Source of the DNA: Pseudomonas sp. B21-048
GTDB taxonomy: Bacteria > Pseudomonadota > Gammaproteobacteria > Pseudomonadales > Pseudomonadaceae
Length of the DNA: 64,000 bases
Direction of reading: 5' to 3'
Assembly: GCF_024748615.1 (NCBI RefSeq)
Contig: NZ_CP087168.1
Coordinates: forward strand, 1,488,001 to 1,552,000
Both the position numbers and the translations under genes were made by a program. Each line of letters opens with the position of its first letter. Position 1 is the stretch's first letter. Shown in pieces: positions 1 to 10,101 of the stretch. The notes below the pieces were generated by a model. It made no database searches. It was not told the DNA's origin and was given only the letters and a program-made list of their open reading frames with translations.

Positions 1-77
1 GCACCGGTGCGTTTGCCGATGCGAGTCAGCCAGGCTGGTTCGACCGTTTCTTCCTCAGCCCGCTGTTCCCTTTCTAG
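1..77 (+). CDS. flgH: FlgH, flagellar L-ring lipoprotein (3' end only)
   Basis: Only the last 24 codons are in the window (reading frame from base 3, TAG at 75-77). The peptide ends GWFDRFFLSPLFPF, which fits the C-terminus of pseudomonad FlgH, the outer-membrane L-ring subunit. It directly abuts flgI, which matches the flgFGHIJKL order of Pseudomonas. Identity rests on this short tail plus the neighbour. Confidence 0.75.
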   Translation, partial: TGAFADASQPGWFDRFFLSPLFPF

Positions 78-83
78 GTGGCT

Positions 84-1193
84 ATGTTGAATCTTAAACA
101 CCTGATAGTGGGCGCTCTGTTGCTGTCCGTGGCCTTCGATGCTCAAGCCGAGCGGCTGAAGGACATCGCCAGTATTTCCGGCGTGCGTTCCAACCAATTG
201 ATCGGCTATGGCCTGGTGGTCGGGCTTAACGGCACCGGTGACCAGACGACCCAGACCCCGTTCACTCTGCAGACCTTCAACAACATGCTTTCGCAGTTCG
301 GCATCAAGGTGCCGGCAGGCTCTGGCAACGTGCAGTTGAAAAACGTCGCGGCGGTATCGATCAGTGCCGACTTGCCGGCGTTCGCCAAGCCGGGTCAGCA
401 GGTGGACATCACCGTAGCGTCCATCGGTAACTCCAAAAGCCTGCGCGGCGGTACCTTGCTGTTGACGCCGCTCAAAGGTATCGATGGCAACGTCTACGCC
501 ATCGCTCAGGGCAACCTGGTGGTTGGCGGTTTCGATGCCGAAGGTCGTGACGGTTCGAAGATTACCGTCAACGTTCCATCGGCCGGTCGCATCCCGGGTG
601 GTGCGTCGGTCGAGCGTGCGGTGCCAAGCGGTTTCAATCAGGGCAACAGCCTGACCCTGAACCTCAATCGTTCGGACTTCACCACTGCCAAGCGCATCGT
701 CGACAAGATCAACGACATGCTCGGCCCTGGTGTGGCCCAGGCCATTGACGGTGGCTCGATCCGCGTGACGGCGCCACTCGATCCGAGCCAGCGGGTCGAC
801 TATTTGTCGATCCTGGAAAACCTCGAAGTCGACCCGGGTCAGGCGGTGGCGAAAGTCATCATCAATTCGCGCACCGGTACCATCGTGATCGGCCAGAACG
901 TCAAGGTTTCTCCGGCTGCCGTGACCCACGGCAGCCTGACCGTGACCATCACCGAAGACCCGATCGTCAGCCAGCCCGGCCCTCTGTCCAACGGGCAGAC
1001 AGCGGTCGTGCCGCGCTCGCGGGTCAACGCCCAGCAGGAAGCCAAGCCGATGTTCAAATTCGGCCCGGGCACCACTCTCGACGAAATCGTTCGTGCGGTG
1101 AACCAGGTCGGCGCGGCGCCGGGTGACTTGATGGCGATTCTCGAAGCGCTGAAACAGGCCGGCGCATTGCAAGCCGACCTGATCGTGATCTGA
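84..1193 (+). CDS. flgI: FlgI, flagellar P-ring protein
   Basis: 369 residues, the usual FlgI length. It forms the periplasmic P ring around the rod in the peptidoglycan layer. A Sec signal peptide is visible (Lys, then [12 protein letters not shown], cleavage after DAQA), followed by the family start [20 protein letters not shown] and conserved blocks such as [12 protein letters not shown]. The ATG at 84 is chosen because it gives a normal signal peptide; a GTG at 78, directly after the flgH stop, would add two residues. It probably shares the flgF-L operon, with flgJ 11 bases downstream. Confidence 0.95.
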   Translation: MLNLKHLIVGALLLSVAFDAQAERLKDIASISGVRSNQLIGYGLVVGLNGTGDQTTQTPFTLQTFNNMLSQFGIKVPAGSGNVQLKNVAAVSISADLPAFAKPGQQVDITVASIGNSKSLRGGTLLLTPLKGIDGNVYAIAQGNLVVGGFDAEGRDGSKITVNVPSAGRIPGGASVERAVPSGFNQGNSLTLNLNRSDFTTAKRIVDKINDMLGPGVAQAIDGGSIRVTAPLDPSQRVDYLSILENLEVDPGQAVAKVIINSRTGTIVIGQNVKVSPAAVTHGSLTVTITEDPIVSQPGPLSNGQTAVVPRSRVNAQQEAKPMFKFGPGTTLDEIVRAVNQVGAAPGDLMAILEALKQAGALQADLIVI

Positions 1194-1204
1194 GGACGGC
1201 GACC

Positions 1205-2506
1205 ATGGATATGCGCAAAAGCGGTCTGGTCAGTAGCAGTGACTCAGGTTCTTACTCGGACCTGAACCGCCTGAACCAGCTCAAGGTCGGTGACAAGAAC
1301 AGCGATGCGAACATGCGCAAAGTGGCGCAGGAATTCGAGTCGCTGTTCCTCGGTGAAATGCTCAAGTCCATGCGCTCGGCCACCGAAGCGCTGGGTCAGG
1401 ACAATCCGCTCAACACGCCGGCAGCCAAGCAATACCAGGAAATGTACGACCAGCAGTTGGCCGTTTCCATGTCCCGCGAAGGCGGTGGTATTGGTCTGGC
1501 GGACGTGCTGATGCGCCAGATGTCGAAGAACAAACCCATGGCGCCAGGGGAGGCGGCGGCAGCGTCTGCCGCCAAGCAGGCTGCCGCGAAAGCCGCGGTG
1601 GAAACACCGATTGCCGCCGGTACGGTCGCTACTAACGGGCCGTTGTCGCGTCTCAATGGTGAGCGCCCGTTGTGGGCTTCGCGCTCGGTGAAGTCGCCGG
1701 CAAGCGCGGGTGATGGCGCTCATCGCAATGACATGGCGCTGATCAATCAGCGGCGTCTGGCGTTGCCACCAAAACTGGCGGACCGTCTGCTCGCCGGGCT
1801 GGTGCCTTCTGCATCGGTATCGACATCGACCACGGCGACGCCCGCGCAGAACAGCCTCCAGGTCCCGCAAAGCAACAAAACCGGTTCCGGTTCCCTGTAC
1901 AACGGCGATTGGCTGACTTCGCAAACGGACACGACCGCCAGCGGGCGCTTGCAGATTTATGGTCGCGCCATGGCTCAAATACCCCTGGCGCCAGCGAAGA
2001 AAGCCTTCAGCTCGGCCGACGAATTCGTCGACACCATGCTGCCGCTGGCGAAGGAAGCCGCCGACCGCATCGGCGTCGATCCGCGTTACCTGGTGGCTCA
2101 GGCTGCCCTGGAAACCGGTTGGGGCAAATCGGTCATGCGCGCCCAGGATGGCAGCAGCAGCCACAACCTGTTCGGCATCAAGGCCAGCGGTAACTGGCAG
2201 GGCGATTCGGCGCGGGCGATCACCAGCGAATTCAGAAATGGCGAGAAGGTCAAGGAGACAGCCGAGTTCCGTTCCTACGGCTCTTACAAAGACAGCTTCC
2301 ATGACCTTGTGACGCTGCTGCAAAGCAATAATCGCTATCAAGATGTGCTGAAGTCGGCCGATAACCCAGAACAGTTTGTACGCGAGTTGCAAAAAGCCGG
2401 GTATGCAACCGACCCGGATTACGCAAGCAAGATTTCGCAGATAGCCAAGCAGATGACGAGTTATCAAAACTACGCTGCGGCGGGCGCTTCCACCACGCCT
2501 TTATAG
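1205..2506 (+). CDS. flgJ: FlgJ, rod scaffold and peptidoglycan hydrolase
   Basis: 433 residues. The N-terminal domain (about 30-105, KVAQEFESLFLGEMLKSMR) is the rod-binding cap. A long Ala/Ser-rich linker follows. The C-terminal GH73 glucosaminidase domain (about 270-425) has the catalytic glutamate in AALETGWGKS (Glu303) and HNLFGIKA. The protein guides rod assembly and opens the peptidoglycan locally. The linker is longer than in enterobacterial FlgJ (about 313 residues), which is common in Pseudomonas. It lies between flgI and flgK in the same orientation. Confidence 0.95.
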   Translation: MDMRKSGLVSSSDSGSYSDLNRLNQLKVGDKNSDANMRKVAQEFESLFLGEMLKSMRSATEALGQDNPLNTPAAKQYQEMYDQQLAVSMSREGGGIGLADVLMRQMSKNKPMAPGEAAAASAAKQAAAKAAVETPIAAGTVATNGPLSRLNGERPLWASRSVKSPASAGDGAHRNDMALINQRRLALPPKLADRLLAGLVPSASVSTSTTATPAQNSLQVPQSNKTGSGSLYNGDWLTSQTDTTASGRLQIYGRAMAQIPLAPAKKAFSSADEFVDTMLPLAKEAADRIGVDPRYLVAQAALETGWGKSVMRAQDGSSSHNLFGIKASGNWQGDSARAITSEFRNGEKVKETAEFRSYGSYKDSFHDLVTLLQSNNRYQDVLKSADNPEQFVRELQKAGYATDPDYASKISQIAKQMTSYQNYAAAGASTTPL

Positions 2507-2529
2507 GCACAAGGTATAAGGTTTGAACC

Positions 2530-4590
2530 ATGAGTTTGCTCAATATCGGGATGTCGGGTTTATCCGCTAGCCAAACCGCGCTGATGACTACCGGCAATAA
2601 CATTGCCAACGCCGACACCGCCGGGTACTCACGCCAGCAAACCGTGCAGGGCACCAAGGCCTCGAACCCGTTCGGAAATGTCTACATCGGCACCGGTACG
2701 ACCCTGGCCGATGTGCGCCGGGTGTACAACAGCTACCTCGATGCGCAACTGCAAACCTCCACCTCGCTCAACAGCGACTCGGCGGCTTACGCCGGGCAGA
2801 TCAGCCCGCTCGATGCCTTGTTGTCGGACAGCGGCACCGGACTCAATGGCGCCCTGACCAAGTTCTTTGCTTCGGTACAAAACGTCAACGCCAAGCCGGG
2901 CGACGATGCTTCCCGTCAACTGCTGCTCAGCGATGCGCAAGCCCTGAGCAATCGGTTCAACTCGATCTCCAGCCAGTTGACGCAGCAGAACGCCAACGTC
3001 AACGGCAACCTGGCGGACATGGCCGATCAGGTCAATAAACTGGCCGCCACCGTGGCCCAGTTGAACCAGAAAATTTCCGAAATTTCCAACGCTGGCGGCC
3101 AGCCCAACGACTTGCTCGATGCGCGCAACGAGACCGTGCACCAGTTGTCCACCTTCACCGGTGCGCAAGTGATCGAGCGTAACGGCAGCCTCGATATTTA
3201 CCTGGGCAGCGGTCAGCCGCTGGTCATGGGCAGCACCGCCAGCAAGCTGGAAGTGGTGCCGAGCAAAACCGACCCGTCGCGTTCGGCCATTCAACTCAAT
3301 CGCGGCTCGAGCACCATCGACATCACCTCGGTCGTGACCGGTGGTGAGATGGGCGGCTTGCTGCGTTATCGCAGCACTGTGCTGGACCCGGCCATGAACG
3401 AGCTGGGTCGCGTGGCGCTGGTCGTTGCCGATCAGATGAACACCCTTCAGGCCCAAGGCATCGACAAGAACGGTGACTTCGGCTCGAACCTGTTCAACAG
3501 CATCAACAGTGCCGCGCAAATGGCCCAACGCAGTATCGCTACCGTCGGCAACAGCGCAGGCTCGGGCAATTTCGATGTGACCATCGAGGACAGCGGCAAG
3601 CTGACCATCAACGATTACAAGGTCACGTTCACCACCACCACTGACTACACCGTGCAGCGTCTGCCTGAAGGCACCGCCGTGGGCGCATCCAGCACGCTGA
3701 TCACGCCGCCGCCGGTGATCGATGGTTTCTCCATTAAGCTCACCGGTGGCACCGCAGCCGCCGGCGACACCTTCAAGATCACCCCGACCCGCAACGCGGC
3801 GACCAACATCAAGACCGAGATGACCGACTCCAAACGTCTGGCCATCGCGGCACCGTTGGGCGCGGCCATTGCGCCGGGCGGAAGCGGCACGTTGACGATT
3901 CCGGCCAGCGGTCAACCGACCCTGACCACGAAGTTCGATATCTACGACTCGGCCACCACGCTGGCCATTCAGAACGGGCTGAAGAACTCGACGCCGGTCA
4001 AAATCGTGTTCGGTGCCACGGGTGGTACGACCCAGACTTACCAAATGCTTGATGCCAAGGGTAACCCGCTCAGCAGCGGCACCATCGTGCCGGGCCAGAA
4101 CAACACGCTGAGCCTGACCATTCCTCTGGTCGACGCCAGCGGCGCCGCGATCAATGATCCGGGACCGCCAGTTGTGCAGCGTACCGCGACCTTCGACATG
4201 ACCGTAGCCGGTTCGCCAGGTAACGGTACCGCGATCAACGTCACGCTCAGTCAGCCGGGGACGCTGGACAACCGCAACGGTACCGCACTGGCCGGCTTGC
4301 AGACCAAGCAGACGGTAGACACCGGTTCGGCCAGTAAAGGCATTTCCCTGAACGACGCCTACGGCAAACTGGTCGAGGGCGTAGGCGCCAAGGCCGCTCA
4401 GGGCAAGCTCGACAGCGCTGCCACCGACGCGATTCTGGCCAACGCCAAAGGCGCTCGCGATTCGCTATCGGGTGTCGACCTCGATGAGGAGACCGGCAAC
4501 CTGGTCAAATATCAGCAGTACTACACCGCGTCTTCGCAGATCATCAAGGCTGCGCAGGAAATCTTCAGCACACTGATCAACAGTCTTTAA
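2530..4590 (+). CDS. flgK: FlgK, hook-filament junction protein 1 (HAP1)
   Basis: 686 residues. The N-terminus (SLLNIGMSGLSASQTALMTTGNNIANADTAGYSRQ) is the flagellar rod/hook family helix with the ANxxTxGYSRQ motif. The C-terminus (SGVDLDEETGNLVKYQQYY) is the conserved D0 coiled-coil helix. The central region is Thr/Ser/Gly rich and variable, as expected for exposed domains. FlgK joins the hook to the filament with FlgL, whose gene starts 13 bases downstream. The start ATG lies behind an AAGGTATAAGG stretch. Confidence 0.95.
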   Translation: MSLLNIGMSGLSASQTALMTTGNNIANADTAGYSRQQTVQGTKASNPFGNVYIGTGTTLADVRRVYNSYLDAQLQTSTSLNSDSAAYAGQISPLDALLSDSGTGLNGALTKFFASVQNVNAKPGDDASRQLLLSDAQALSNRFNSISSQLTQQNANVNGNLADMADQVNKLAATVAQLNQKISEISNAGGQPNDLLDARNETVHQLSTFTGAQVIERNGSLDIYLGSGQPLVMGSTASKLEVVPSKTDPSRSAIQLNRGSSTIDITSVVTGGEMGGLLRYRSTVLDPAMNELGRVALVVADQMNTLQAQGIDKNGDFGSNLFNSINSAAQMAQRSIATVGNSAGSGNFDVTIEDSGKLTINDYKVTFTTTTDYTVQRLPEGTAVGASSTLITPPPVIDGFSIKLTGGTAAAGDTFKITPTRNAATNIKTEMTDSKRLAIAAPLGAAIAPGGSGTLTIPASGQPTLTTKFDIYDSATTLAIQNGLKNSTPVKIVFGATGGTTQTYQMLDAKGNPLSSGTIVPGQNNTLSLTIPLVDASGAAINDPGPPVVQRTATFDMTVAGSPGNGTAINVTLSQPGTLDNRNGTALAGLQTKQTVDTGSASKGISLNDAYGKLVEGVGAKAAQGKLDSAATDAILANAKGARDSLSGVDLDEETGNLVKYQQYYTASSQIIKAAQEIFSTLINSL

Positions 4591-4603
4591 GGAGTCGTAG
4601 CCC

Positions 4604-6169
4604 ATGCGCATTTCTACCGCCCAGTTTTACGAGTCCTCTGCCGCCAACTATCAGAAGAACTTCGCCAACGTGGTCAAGAGCAGCGAGGAGGCCAGCAGCC
4701 TGGTTCGCGTCAACACCGCGGCCGATGATCCGGTCGGCGCTTCGCGTTTGCTGCAATTGGGTCAACAGGCTTCGATGCTCGATCAATATGAGGCTAACGC
4801 CACCACCATCAAGGGGACCCTTGGTACCACTGAGGCGGTGATGAACAGCATCGGCAACGTATTGCAGCGCGCCAAGGAATTGGCCGTCAGCGCCGGTAAC
4901 GCCGGTTACACGGATGCCGACCGCCAGGCCAACGCGTCGGAGCTGGGGCAGATCGAAGAGCAGCTGCTGAGCCTGATGAACAGCAAAGACGAGAACGGTA
5001 AATACATCTTCGCCGGTTCCAAGGGCGATACCGTGCCGTTCACACGTAACAACGATGGCACCTACAGCTACAACGGTGACCAGGTAACGCTCGACCTGGC
5101 GATTGGCGACACCATGTCGATGGCCACCAACAGCACCGGTTGGGATGCGTTCCAGCAGGCGATCAATACCAGCCGGAGCCAGGTCACCATGACCGCGCCA
5201 GTGACCGATGACGGTCGCGTGACCCTGTCCAATGGCCAGGTGTCGTCGGGCGTGACCTACAACAGCAAGTTCCGTAGTGGCGAGCCCTATACCGTGGACT
5301 TCGTCAGCGGCACCCAGCTGAAAATCACTGACTCGGGCGGGAACGATGTGACTGCCGAAGCCAGTCAGGGCGGCGCGTTCGATCCTGCCAGCCGGGCCGG
5401 CCAGGCCGTCACTTTCCGTGGTGTCGAGCTGACCCTGAATATCAATCTTGGCGTCGGTGATACGGCGGCTACCGTGCTGCCTGGCCACACCTTTACCCTG
5501 GCGGCCAAGCCGGACACCTTCACCGCAACCGCTAGCCCGGGCAACCCTTCGACGGCGCAGGTCACCACCAGCAGCATCACCAACCCGGCGAATTACCACG
5601 CCAGTTTCCCTACCGGTTCGGCGATCCTCAAGTTCACCAGCGCCACCGCCTTCGAACTGTACGCAGCGCCTTTGACGGCCAACAGTAAGCCAGTGTCTGC
5701 CGGAACCATGGCCGGCAGCGTCGCCACCGCATCGGGTGTGAGCTTCACCCTGACCGGTGCGCCGGCTACCAATGATCAGTTCAGCATCGCGGTCAACACT
5801 CACGAAACCCAGAACATCCTGGACACCGTGAGCCAGTTGAAAACCGCTCTGAATACACCGACCAATGGCAACGCGATCGCTACTCAGAAACTGCAAGCGT
5901 CACTGGCTTCCGGTATCGCCAACCTGGCCAGTGGCACTGATCAGCTGTCCAGCGCCTTGAGCTCTGTCGGTGGTCGCGGTGCTGCCCTGGATACCCAGAG
6001 CGATACCAACCAGAGCTTGAAACTGGCCAATGCCCAGACCCAATCCTCGATTCGTGATTCCGATTCGGCTGAAGTGATGACCCGTCTGACCTTGCAACAA
6101 ACCATGTTGCAGGCCTCGCAACTGGCTTTCAGCAAGATTGCTCAGCTGGGCCTGTTCAACAAGGTCTGA
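4604..6169 (+). CDS. flgL: FlgL, hook-filament junction protein 3 (HAP3)
   Basis: 521 residues. The N-terminus MRISTAQFYESSAANYQKN and block RVNTAADDPVGASRLLQL are the flagellin-like D0/D1 helix; the C-terminus (MTRLTLQQTMLQASQLAFSKI) is the matching helix. Between them is a variable domain of roughly 300 residues. FlgL sits between FlgK and the filament. A GGAG Shine-Dalgarno (taaggagtcgtag) precedes the ATG. It is the last structural gene before the glycosylation island, the same position as in P. aeruginosa and P. syringae. Confidence 0.94.
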   Translation: MRISTAQFYESSAANYQKNFANVVKSSEEASSLVRVNTAADDPVGASRLLQLGQQASMLDQYEANATTIKGTLGTTEAVMNSIGNVLQRAKELAVSAGNAGYTDADRQANASELGQIEEQLLSLMNSKDENGKYIFAGSKGDTVPFTRNNDGTYSYNGDQVTLDLAIGDTMSMATNSTGWDAFQQAINTSRSQVTMTAPVTDDGRVTLSNGQVSSGVTYNSKFRSGEPYTVDFVSGTQLKITDSGGNDVTAEASQGGAFDPASRAGQAVTFRGVELTLNINLGVGDTAATVLPGHTFTLAAKPDTFTATASPGNPSTAQVTTSSITNPANYHASFPTGSAILKFTSATAFELYAAPLTANSKPVSAGTMAGSVATASGVSFTLTGAPATNDQFSIAVNTHETQNILDTVSQLKTALNTPTNGNAIATQKLQASLASGIANLASGTDQLSSALSSVGGRGAALDTQSDTNQSLKLANAQTQSSIRDSDSAEVMTRLTLQQTMLQASQLAFSKIAQLGLFNKV

Positions 6170-6215
6170 GCCTGCGTCTGCCGAGCTGCCAACCGTCTTT
6201 TTGCAAGCGGTTCCG

Positions 6216-6243
6216 GGGCCTCTGCCTGAAAGGGTAGAGGCCC
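6216..6243 (+). other. stem-loop between flgL and the first glycosyltransferase
   Basis: An 11-bp stem (GGGCCTCTGCC / GGTAGAGGCCC, one G-U pair) with a 6-base loop. No T tract follows, so it is not a convincing intrinsic terminator. It could be an mRNA-stabilising or attenuating hairpin upstream of the next gene. Seen directly; the role is inference. Confidence 0.4.
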
Positions 6244-6264
6244 GCCGCTCGAGAGTTTCCTGCC

Positions 6265-9200
6265 GTGAATCAACGCCCCCTCGTCAGTATCGTCATCCCA
6301 GCCTTCAACCCGCGCTTCTTCAGCCAGGCATTGGAAAGTGCGCTCGCCCAGACCTACGAGCACATCGAGATCGTTGTCTGTGACGATTCGTCCAGCGACG
6401 AGATCCGCGGCATTGTCGAGGCCTTCAATGAGCCGGCTCACCCGGTTCGCTACTTGCGTAACCCGCAGCGTCTGGGCTTGCAGAAGAACGTATTGCGTTG
6501 CGTCGAAGAAGCCCGGGGCGAGTTCATCAAAGTGCTGTGCGACGACGACCGTCTGTTTTCACCGAGCATTGCATTGCAAGCGCAGGTGTTGATCGATCAC
6601 GCGGATGTGAATGTGGTGTTTGCCCTGCGGATGCTCAGTGATGCCGGTAATTTCATTCTGCCGCCACGGGTCGACAACTGCCGGTTCGCGCCGAACGACG
6701 CCTTGCTCAAGGGCGATGACATGCTGGCGATCTTCGAAGGTACGCCGAAGAATTTCCTCGGCAACTTCAGTTCGACCCTGATGCGTCGCGCCGATGTATT
6801 GGAGCTGTTGCCGGCGCTGATTCAGGAAGGCGCCGGTTTCGTCGCCATGCTCGATTTCGCCTTGTTCGTGTGCTTGATGCGTCGCGGCAATCTGGTGTCG
6901 CTGAGCACTGTGCTGAGCACCGAACGTTTGTACCCGGAGCGTCTGAGCAAAACCCCGGAAATGGTCAAGGCCGCAGCGGTGGAGTGGAGCTGGCTTTCGC
7001 AGATGCTTGCGGCGCGTAGGGGTGAATCGGCGCCGGCATCGGGTTGGGTACGCTACATCGAACTGGCCAAAATCACCGACCAGCCCCACGCCTGGGAAGA
7101 GTTGTGCGTGGTGCGCATTCTGGGCAACCGAAACACGGTGGTGAATGGCCGGGTGGGCGCGGAGAGCGAAAGCTACGCCGATTTCTATCGCGAATGGCTG
7201 GCGATCCGCAGGTTCTCCGATGTCGAGCAGCGGCTCATGCCGCAACGCCTCGACAGCTGGACGTTCCGTCCGCAGATCGTGCCGATCGTGATCGACAGCA
7301 CTGCTGACGGTGCGGCGCTCAAGACTACGTTGCAGAGCATTAGCCAGCAACTGTACGCGCCTCAGGCAGTACTGGTGTTGTCTGATGCCGTGTGTGCGAC
7401 CGACGATTGTGTGGTGCAGTTGCCGTTCCAGGCGGATTGGGCACAACAGCTCAACGCGGTGGTACCGCAGCTGGAAGGCGCTCACTGGTTTTATCTGCTG
7501 CAGGCTGGCGACACCTTGCGCGAGTCGGCTCTGCTGATCCTGGCCGAACGCATTACGGGTTCGGCGGGCATTCTCTGTGCCTACAGCGACGAGGGCGCGC
7601 TGGTCGATGGCGAGTCGGTCGACCCGGTGTTCAAACCCGATTTCAACCTCGATCTGATGCGCGCCTATCCCTATGTCGGTCGAACCCTGGCCTTCGAGCG
7701 GCAGCGCTTCATGGCGCTGGGCGGTTTCGATTCGGCTCACGGTGAGCTGGCGCCGCACGATCTGTTATGGCGTCTGGTGGAAGAGGCCGGGCCGCAAACC
7801 ATCGAGCACATCGCCGAAATCCAGGTTGAGTCGAGTCACTCTTTCGCCGCCTGGCTGTCGTTGCCCGAAGTGATCGAGAGCAATGCCAGGATGGTCAGCG
7901 CACACCTGGATCGTATTGGTGTGGCGCACGCGATCCGGCAGGAAGAGTTGCCGTTGATCAACCGCATCGACTACCTCCATGGGGCGCGTCCGTTGGTGTC
8001 GATCATCGTCCAGACCGGTGATTCGCTGTACGCCTTGCAGCGTTGCATCGAAAGCTTGATCGAGCGCACGGCTTATAGCCAATACGAAATCCTGATCGTT
8101 GACAGCGGTACGGACGACCCGGCGATGCTCGACTGGCTGGCGGCGATGGCGCAGTTGGGCGCCGCGATGCTGCGAGTGCTGCGTTACGCCGGTGACGCCA
8201 ACGATGCGGCGATTCGCAATTTCGCCGCGAGCCTGGCGCATGGCGAGTACTTGCTGCTGCTCAGCGCGCAAACAGTGATCTGCGACAGCGACTGGCTGGA
8301 TGAATTGCTCAATCACGCCCAGCGCCCCGAAGTGGGGGTGGTCGGTGCCCGCATCCTCAGTCCCGAGGGCTCGATCGTCAGTGCCGGGTTGATTCTTGGC
8401 CTGGCCGGGCCGTTCGGCTCGCCATTTCATGGCGAGGCGGCTGGCTCTCGTGGCTACATGCAGCGTTTGCAAGTAACCCAGAACTGGAGCGCGGTAAGCA
8501 GTCACTGCCTGATGGTGCGCAAACAAGTGTTCGATGAGCTCGAGCAGTTCGATGAGGCGACCTTCACCCAAGGTCTCAGCGACGTCGACTTGTGTTTGCG
8601 GGCGAGCAAGGATGGTTATCTAGTGGTCTGGACGCCTTACGCCAGCGTGGTGTGGGTGCCGCAAGATGTATCGCCGACGCCGCCTTCGACATGGGCGCTG
8701 CGAGAGCATGAACAGGAAATCTTCTATCGCAAATGGCTGCCGAAGATCGCCAAGGATCCGGCCTACAGTCCGGCGCTCAGCCTTGGGGTTTCAAGCTTCA
8801 GCCTGGAGCCGTCGCTGCGCAATAACTGGAACCCGTTCTGCACCCGCGCATTGCCGTTGATTCTCGGTCTGCCAGTCAACAGCACCGCCGTCGGTCACTA
8901 CCGGGTGACCGCGCCGTTGGCCGAACTCGAAGCGGCCAGTCGGGTGATCGCGCGGGTGGCCTATGAGTCGCCGTCGACCGTGGAGATCGAGCGTCTGTCT
9001 CCAGACACGATCATTCTGCAAGGACGTTACAGCGAAGGCGCCGCGGGTGACATTCTGCGGATGAAAAAGTACTCCAGTGCGCTACGAATTTTCGAACTCG
9101 ACGACTACATCGTCAGTGCGCCGAAGAAAAACACCCACGCCCGCAACAAGCCCGTCAACACTGAGCAGATGCTGCGTGAAGGCATTGGCCTATGCGATCG

Positions 9201-9837
9201 CGTAGTGGTCACCACTCAGCCGCTGGCTGATGCCTTGTCGAGCATGCACAGCGAGATCCGCGTGGTGCCGAACATGCTATCGCCGGACCCATGGGCGACA
9301 CTGACCAGCCGCCGCCGTACCTCCAGCAAGCCGCGGGTGGGCTGGGGGGGTGGCACCAGCCATACCGGTGACCTGGAGATCATTGCCGACGTGGTTCGCG
9401 AACTGGCGAACGAAGTGGAGTGGGTGTTCTTCGGCATGTGCCCTGACGCCTTGCGTCCGTATGTCCACGAGTTTCACTCCACCATCGGCTTGCAGAGCTA
9501 TCCATTCAAACTGGCCAGCCTGAACCTCGACCTGGCGCTGGCACCGCTGGAATTCCATATCTTCAACGACTGCAAAAGCAACCTGCGCTTGCTGGAGTAC
9601 GGCGCCTGCGGGTACCCGGTGATCTGCACCGATACCGAGGCCTATCGCGGCCACTTGCCGTGCACCAAGGTCTACAGCAACAGCGCGGACGAATGGCTGC
9701 AAGCTATCCGCATGCACCTGGCCGACCCGGATGCGAGTTACCGCATGGGCGATGAACTGCGTGAAGCGGTGCATCGAGATTTCATGCTGCGCGGCGACAA
9801 CCTCAATCACTGGTTGTGGGGCTGGTTGCCGGACTGA
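6265..9837 (+). CDS. Fgt-type multidomain flagellin glycosyltransferase (GT2-GT2-GT2-GTB)
   Basis: 1190 residues. Four regions can be seen: an N-terminal GT2 domain (about 8-240; SIVIPAFN, CDDDRLF with DDD at 93-95); a second degenerate GT2-like region (about 330-560; YSDEG, FKPDFNLD, LGGFDS); a third GT2 module (about 576-800; PLVSIIVQTGD, SDVDLCLRA) in which the usual DxD is SAQT at 667-670; and a C-terminal GT-B/GT4-like domain (about 860-1190; GWGGGTSHTGD, RLLEYGACGYPVICT). Position between flgL and fliC and the size match P. aeruginosa FgtA and P. syringae Fgt1, which glycosylate flagellin. GTG start after GAGAG. Modules two and three are paralogous to those in the protein at 15232. Confidence 0.85.
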   Translation: MNQRPLVSIVIPAFNPRFFSQALESALAQTYEHIEIVVCDDSSSDEIRGIVEAFNEPAHPVRYLRNPQRLGLQKNVLRCVEEARGEFIKVLCDDDRLFSPSIALQAQVLIDHADVNVVFALRMLSDAGNFILPPRVDNCRFAPNDALLKGDDMLAIFEGTPKNFLGNFSSTLMRRADVLELLPALIQEGAGFVAMLDFALFVCLMRRGNLVSLSTVLSTERLYPERLSKTPEMVKAAAVEWSWLSQMLAARRGESAPASGWVRYIELAKITDQPHAWEELCVVRILGNRNTVVNGRVGAESESYADFYREWLAIRRFSDVEQRLMPQRLDSWTFRPQIVPIVIDSTADGAALKTTLQSISQQLYAPQAVLVLSDAVCATDDCVVQLPFQADWAQQLNAVVPQLEGAHWFYLLQAGDTLRESALLILAERITGSAGILCAYSDEGALVDGESVDPVFKPDFNLDLMRAYPYVGRTLAFERQRFMALGGFDSAHGELAPHDLLWRLVEEAGPQTIEHIAEIQVESSHSFAAWLSLPEVIESNARMVSAHLDRIGVAHAIRQEELPLINRIDYLHGARPLVSIIVQTGDSLYALQRCIESLIERTAYSQYEILIVDSGTDDPAMLDWLAAMAQLGAAMLRVLRYAGDANDAAIRNFAASLAHGEYLLLLSAQTVICDSDWLDELLNHAQRPEVGVVGARILSPEGSIVSAGLILGLAGPFGSPFHGEAAGSRGYMQRLQVTQNWSAVSSHCLMVRKQVFDELEQFDEATFTQGLSDVDLCLRASKDGYLVVWTPYASVVWVPQDVSPTPPSTWALREHEQEIFYRKWLPKIAKDPAYSPALSLGVSSFSLEPSLRNNWNPFCTRALPLILGLPVNSTAVGHYRVTAPLAELEAASRVIARVAYESPSTVEIERLSPDTIILQGRYSEGAAGDILRMKKYSSALRIFELDDYIVSAPKKNTHARNKPVNTEQMLREGIGLCDRVVVTTQPLADALSSMHSEIRVVPNMLSPDPWATLTSRRRTSSKPRVGWGGGTSHTGDLEIIADVVRELANEVEWVFFGMCPDALRPYVHEFHSTIGLQSYPFKLASLNLDLALAPLEFHIFNDCKSNLRLLEYGACGYPVICTDTEAYRGHLPCTKVYSNSADEWLQAIRMHLADPDASYRMGDELREAVHRDFMLRGDNLNHWLWGWLPD

Positions 9838-9861
9838 TTCCGTGATTACCCGCTAAGCATC

Positions 9862-9938
9862 AAAAAATCGCAGTCTTTGGCAGCTCCCACAGGAATGTAT
9901 CGACACCTGTAGCCGTTGCCCAAGGCTGCGTCTTTTTT
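9862..9938. repeat. inverted pair of REP-like repeats (P. fluorescens type), possible terminator
   Basis: Left arm 9862-9893 starts AAAAAATCGCAG and contains GGCAGCTCCCACAGG. Right arm 9906-9938 runs CCTGTAGCC to GGCTGCGTCTTTTTT. The arms are imperfect reverse complements, so the transcript can fold into a long hairpin ending in a T run. The same repeat family appears at 44648-44667/45474-45487 and 45504-45536. It separates the giant transferase gene from the CDP-sugar genes and may end the upstream transcript. Confidence 0.6.
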
Positions 9939-10101
9939 GTCCTGCGCAATTGGCTCACTTCCTGCAAGTCACCTGAATATCGCCATAAAACCTTCACCCC
10001 AATGGCGTGAACGGCTCAATGGCTGCGGGTAAATGATGTGCATCTGGCGGTTCGCGACCCTTGCGGGGTTGCCGGAACGCGCGAAGAGCAAGAGGACAGC
10101 G
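9939..10101 (+). promoter_or_regulatory. leader region of the CDP-sugar operon
   Basis: This 163-base stretch has no coding sequence that I support. It follows the REP-like hairpin and precedes rfbF, so it is the natural place for a promoter of the rfbF-led operon. I see no strong sigma-70, sigma-54 or FliA match in it. The rfbF Shine-Dalgarno AGAGGA is at its end. Confidence 0.25.

Noticed and set aside
1244..2467. Minus-strand open frame opposite flgJ
   Set aside because: Arg/His/Leu-rich antisense shadow with no family match; flgJ is clear on the plus strand.
2629..4044. Long minus-strand open frame (471 codons) opposite flgK
   Set aside because: It mirrors the codon structure of flgK on a GC-rich template, shows no recognisable family, and lies entirely within a conserved gene.
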